64,000 nt of DNA from Microbacterium stercoris. Lineage in GTDB: Bacteria > Actinomycetota > Actinomycetes > Actinomycetales > Microbacteriaceae. The translations under genes were made by a program, and so were the position numbers. The stretch lies in contig NZ_JAGFOA010000001.1 of assembly GCF_017592545.1 (NCBI RefSeq), positions 781,587-845,586 on the forward strand, given 5' to 3'. This document shows, piece by piece, positions 61,643 to 64,000 of the stretch. The notes beneath the pieces are model-generated. The model saw only the letters and a program-made list of their open reading frames with translations. It did not search any database and had not been told where the DNA came from. Numbering within the stretch: position 1 is the stretch's first letter; each line of letters begins with the position of its first letter.

Positions 61643-63630
61643 CAGGCCTCCCGCACGAATGCGTGGCCCTGTGGGGGAAGGGTGCCGATGCCGCCGAACG
61701 CGATGTCGACCGCGTCGTCGGTGTGATTCACGACGGTGACGAGCGATCCGCGGCGCGCCACCTCGACCCCGGCCGGCAGGCCCTCGACGACCGGGCGCAC
61801 CTCCGCCGCGGCGAGCAGCCGCTCGACGATCGCGTCGACTCCCGCGGCGTCGGGCTGGGTGGCCACGTACCAGGCCGAGCCGTTGCGGGTCAGCGCCGGG
61901 CGTCCGGCCGAGGGGCCCTCCTCGAAGGCCGCCAGCACCTCGGCGCCGGTGGCGACGAGCGCCTCGCCGAGGAACGTGCCGCCGAAATCGAGGCCAGAGC
62001 CGGTGACGCGTGCGTGCTGGCCTTCCGTCGCCGAGGCCTGGGCCTCCTGACCCGCGCGCTCCGCGGCCGCGCCGAGCACCGGGGGCACAAGCGCCCGGAA
62101 GTCCTCGAGCGCGATGCCCAGCATCGGTCCGAGCTGCGTGACGAACCCGCCGGCACGGAAGCGGTCGCACTCGTCGACGATGTCGGTGAAGGGGCCGGCC
62201 AGCAGCGTGCCGCCGCGTTCCACGTGCGCGCGCAGGGCGTCCGCCCCGCTGTCGCGCAGCAGGTAGAGGAAGGGCGCGATCGCGAGCGAATAGCGGGCGT
62301 CGACCTTCTCGGGCGGCACGATGTCGACCATCACGCCCCTCGCATGCAGCGCTCCGTACCACTCGCGGATCACGCCGAGGTAGTCGATCCGCAGCGGTTT
62401 GGCGTCCTCCTCGACGGCCCACCAGTTCTCCCAGTCGAAGACGAGCGCGACCTGCGCGTCGCCCTCCGCGGGCGAGGGCAGCGCGCCGAGACCCGCCAGC
62501 TCGGCGCCGATCGAGGTGACGTCGCGCCACGTGCGGGTGGGGGAGCCCGCGATGTGGGTGCCGGCCTGCGGCACCATCGCGGAGTGGAACTTCTCGACGC
62601 CGCTGCGCGACTGGCGCCACTGGAAGAACATGATCCCGTCGGCTCCGCGTCCGACGGCCACGGCCGTCTCGGCCGCGAGGCGTCCGTCCTGCTTCGAGGG
62701 GTTCACCGGGCGCCAGTTGACCGCGTCGGTGGCCTGCTCCAGCAGGATCCACGGCGTCTCGCGCTTGAGCGAGCGCACCAGATCGCGCTGGAACGCGACG
62801 TTGCGCACCCGGTGCGGATCGAGCGGATCCGGATAGCAGTCATCCGTGATGACGTCGATGTCGTCGGACCACGACGCGTAGTCGGCGGGCTTGAACGGGC
62901 CCATCATGTTCGTCGAGATGGGCTGGGTGGCACCGCTCGCGCGGATGATGTCGCGTTCCATCCGGTAGCACTCGAGCCACATGTCCGACATAAAGCGCCG
63001 GTAGTCGAGCTGCTGAGCCGGGTTGCGTGTGTAGGGCGCGCGGCGCGGCGGGAAGACCTCGTCGAAGGATCCGTAGCGCTGCGACCAGAAGTCGGTGCCC
63101 CACGCAGCGTTCAGGCCCGCGATGTCGCCATAGCGGTCGGCGAGCCAGCGGCGGAAGGCGTCTCGCGCACTGTCCGAGTACTCGACGGGCAGATGGCAGC
63201 CGAGCTCGTTGGAGACGTGCCACATCACGACGGCGGGATGGTGGGCGTACCGCTCGGCCAGCCGCCGCACGACCTCCCCTGCCAGGCGGCGGTAGGTCGG
63301 CGAGGACGGCGAGTGGTGCTGCCGCGAGCCGTGCCAGTAGGGCGCGCCCAGCTCATCGGCGGCGAGCACGTCGGGATGCCGCGACGAGACCCACGGTGGC
63401 GGTGAGGCGGTCGGGGTGGCGAGGTTCACGCCGATTCCTCCCGCGTGCAGCTTGTCGATCACGCGGTCGAGCCAGTCGAAGTCCCACACGTCGGGCGCGG
63501 GCTGCAGCCTCGACCACGCGAAGATGCCGAGGCTGACGGTGGTGACCTTCGCCTCCTGCATCAGGCGGACATCGTCGTCCCAGACCTCCTCCGGCCACTG
63601 ATCCGGGTTGTAGTCGGCGCCGTACAGCAT
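61642..63630 (-). CDS. Beta-galactosidase, glycoside hydrolase family 42
   Basis: This 662-residue cytoplasmic glycosidase begins MLYGADYNPDQWPEEVWDDD, the GH42 start. The acid/base is Glu142 in WHVSNELGCHLP and the nucleophile is Glu298 in WILLEQATDAVNW. The A-type GH42 layout is complete: TIM barrel, then a trimerisation domain with GGTLLAGPFTDIVDE, and a C-terminal beta domain ending in GHAFVREA. It cleaves beta-galactosides or galacto-oligosaccharides. It is coupled to the upstream membrane protein gene by TGATG. Confidence 0.95.
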   Translation of the reverse strand: MLYGADYNPDQWPEEVWDDDVRLMQEAKVTTVSLGIFAWSRLQPAPDVWDFDWLDRVIDKLHAGGIGVNLATPTASPPPWVSSRHPDVLAADELGAPYWHGSRQHHSPSSPTYRRLAGEVVRRLAERYAHHPAVVMWHVSNELGCHLPVEYSDSARDAFRRWLADRYGDIAGLNAAWGTDFWSQRYGSFDEVFPPRRAPYTRNPAQQLDYRRFMSDMWLECYRMERDIIRASGATQPISTNMMGPFKPADYASWSDDIDVITDDCYPDPLDPHRVRNVAFQRDLVRSLKRETPWILLEQATDAVNWRPVNPSKQDGRLAAETAVAVGRGADGIMFFQWRQSRSGVEKFHSAMVPQAGTHIAGSPTRTWRDVTSIGAELAGLGALPSPAEGDAQVALVFDWENWWAVEEDAKPLRIDYLGVIREWYGALHARGVMVDIVPPEKVDARYSLAIAPFLYLLRDSGADALRAHVERGGTLLAGPFTDIVDECDRFRAGGFVTQLGPMLGIALEDFRALVPPVLGAAAERAGQEAQASATEGQHARVTGSGLDFGGTFLGEALVATGAEVLAAFEEGPSAGRPALTRNGSAWYVATQPDAAGVDAIVERLLAAAEVRPVVEGLPAGVEVARRGSLVTVVNHTDDAVDIAFGGIGTLPPQGHAFVREA

Positions 63631-64000
63631 CAGACCTCCGAGGTCTCGGCCGCGGCGAGGCGGCGCTTGCGGGCCGCCCGCTCCGGCACGGCGACCACCG
63701 CGAGCGCGGCGAGACCGAGGGCCGGGACGAGCAGCGGGATCAGCGCCCACGTCGCGATCGCGACGAAGGCGGCGGCGATGAAGAGGTAGACGGCTCCGGC
63801 CGGATCGGCGGCGGCCCGCGCGGGCACCTGGCGCACGGCGGCGCGCCATCCGGTCGCCGGGTCCCAGGCTCCGGCGATCAGCAGCAGCGCCGTGCCGAGG
63901 GCGCCGAGACCCAGCCAGCCGACCAGGGCGATGAGCTCTCCCCCGGGAAGGGCGCCGGATCCGGCGATGTCGACATCCAGCAGCAGCACGAGGGCCAGCG
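63630..64000 (-). CDS. Membrane protein, 3' part only, possibly DUF624/YesL-like
   Basis: The frame stays open to the window edge, so only the C-terminal 122 or so residues are seen. They contain at least three hydrophobic segments (ALVGWLGLGALGTALLLIAGAW, split by DPATGWRAAVRQVP, then AVYLFIAAAFVAIATWALIP) and a basic end (ERAARKRRL). The pattern and the GH42 neighbour fit the DUF624/YesL proteins often found beside glycosidase genes, but the match is only by overall pattern. Confidence 0.55.
   Translation of the reverse strand, partial: LALVLLLDVDIAGSGALPGGELIALVGWLGLGALGTALLLIAGAWDPATGWRAAVRQVPARAAADPAGAVYLFIAAAFVAIATWALIPLLVPALGLAALAVVAVPERAARKRRLAAAETSEV

Overview
The window is very GC-rich, densely packed DNA from an actinobacterium, most likely a Microbacterium or close relative (Microbacteriaceae). 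This is inferred from the extreme third-position GC, F420-type enzymes (CofE, an LLM-class oxidoreductase), an LAXTG-type (class E sortase) anchor, many TANNNT -10 hexamers 6-7 nt from start codons, and intergenic repeats of the 'GTTGAGCGAGCGAAGCGAGTCGAAACG' kind (written here only as a type; positions are in the features). No rRNA, tRNA, transposase, phage gene or CRISPR array was seen.

Layout. 1-2.0 kb: the 3' end of a DUF1537 four-carbon acid sugar kinase and an aldo/keto reductase. 2.1-11.5 kb: a LacI-controlled sugar cluster. The LacI gene is divergent from a solute-binding lipoprotein, two permeases, two ThuA-like proteins and three Gfo/Idh/MocA oxidoreductases, and the cluster ends at a strong terminator. 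11.5-22.3 kb: rlmN, a membrane-anchored HEXXH protein, a second aldo/keto reductase, an LCP cell-wall ligase, a di-heme cytochrome b-like protein, a wall-anchored choice-of-anchor/5'-nucleotidase and an enoyl-CoA hydratase. 22.4-32.9 kb: a three-gene export/lipid-anchor-like operon, a 1304-residue secreted multidomain protein, an AbiEi/DUF559-like protein lying between two copies of a 71-bp palindrome, then CofE, a GNAT acetyltransferase and a thioesterase.

32.9-39.6 kb holds the most unusual part. A four-gene block occurs twice in tandem with the same order and orientation. Each block has a polytopic membrane protein on the + strand converging on a three-gene, translationally coupled operon of single-pass membrane-anchored extracytoplasmic proteins. 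No gene in the blocks has a function I recognise. The second operon is led by a DUF1990 gene.

39.7-46.3 kb: arginine/proline catabolism, with putA, a dimethylargininase-like amidinohydrolase and ornithine aminotransferase. At the putA stop codon a 114-residue ORF with foreign codon usage is bounded exactly by two copies of the last 41 bp of putA. 46.3-47.2 kb is a repeat mosaic. 47.3-57.0 kb: a monoglyceride-lipase-like hydrolase, a MarR/MFS pair, a nucleoside hydrolase with a ThuA-like protein, a second repeat patch, a lipoate ligase, an F420-type LLM oxidoreductase, another MFS protein and a beta-lactamase-fold hydrolase.

57.0-64.0 kb: a second sugar cluster on the - strand. It has a membrane protein cut by the window edge, a GH42 beta-galactosidase, a 52-residue ORF, a LacI operator, Gfo/Idh/MocA, DUF993, a TIM-barrel epimerase and its LacI regulator. 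The two sugar clusters share the logic of oxidoreductase plus isomerase or ThuA chemistry, which suggests breakdown of glycosides through oxidised (keto) sugar intermediates. The substrates cannot be read from the sequence.
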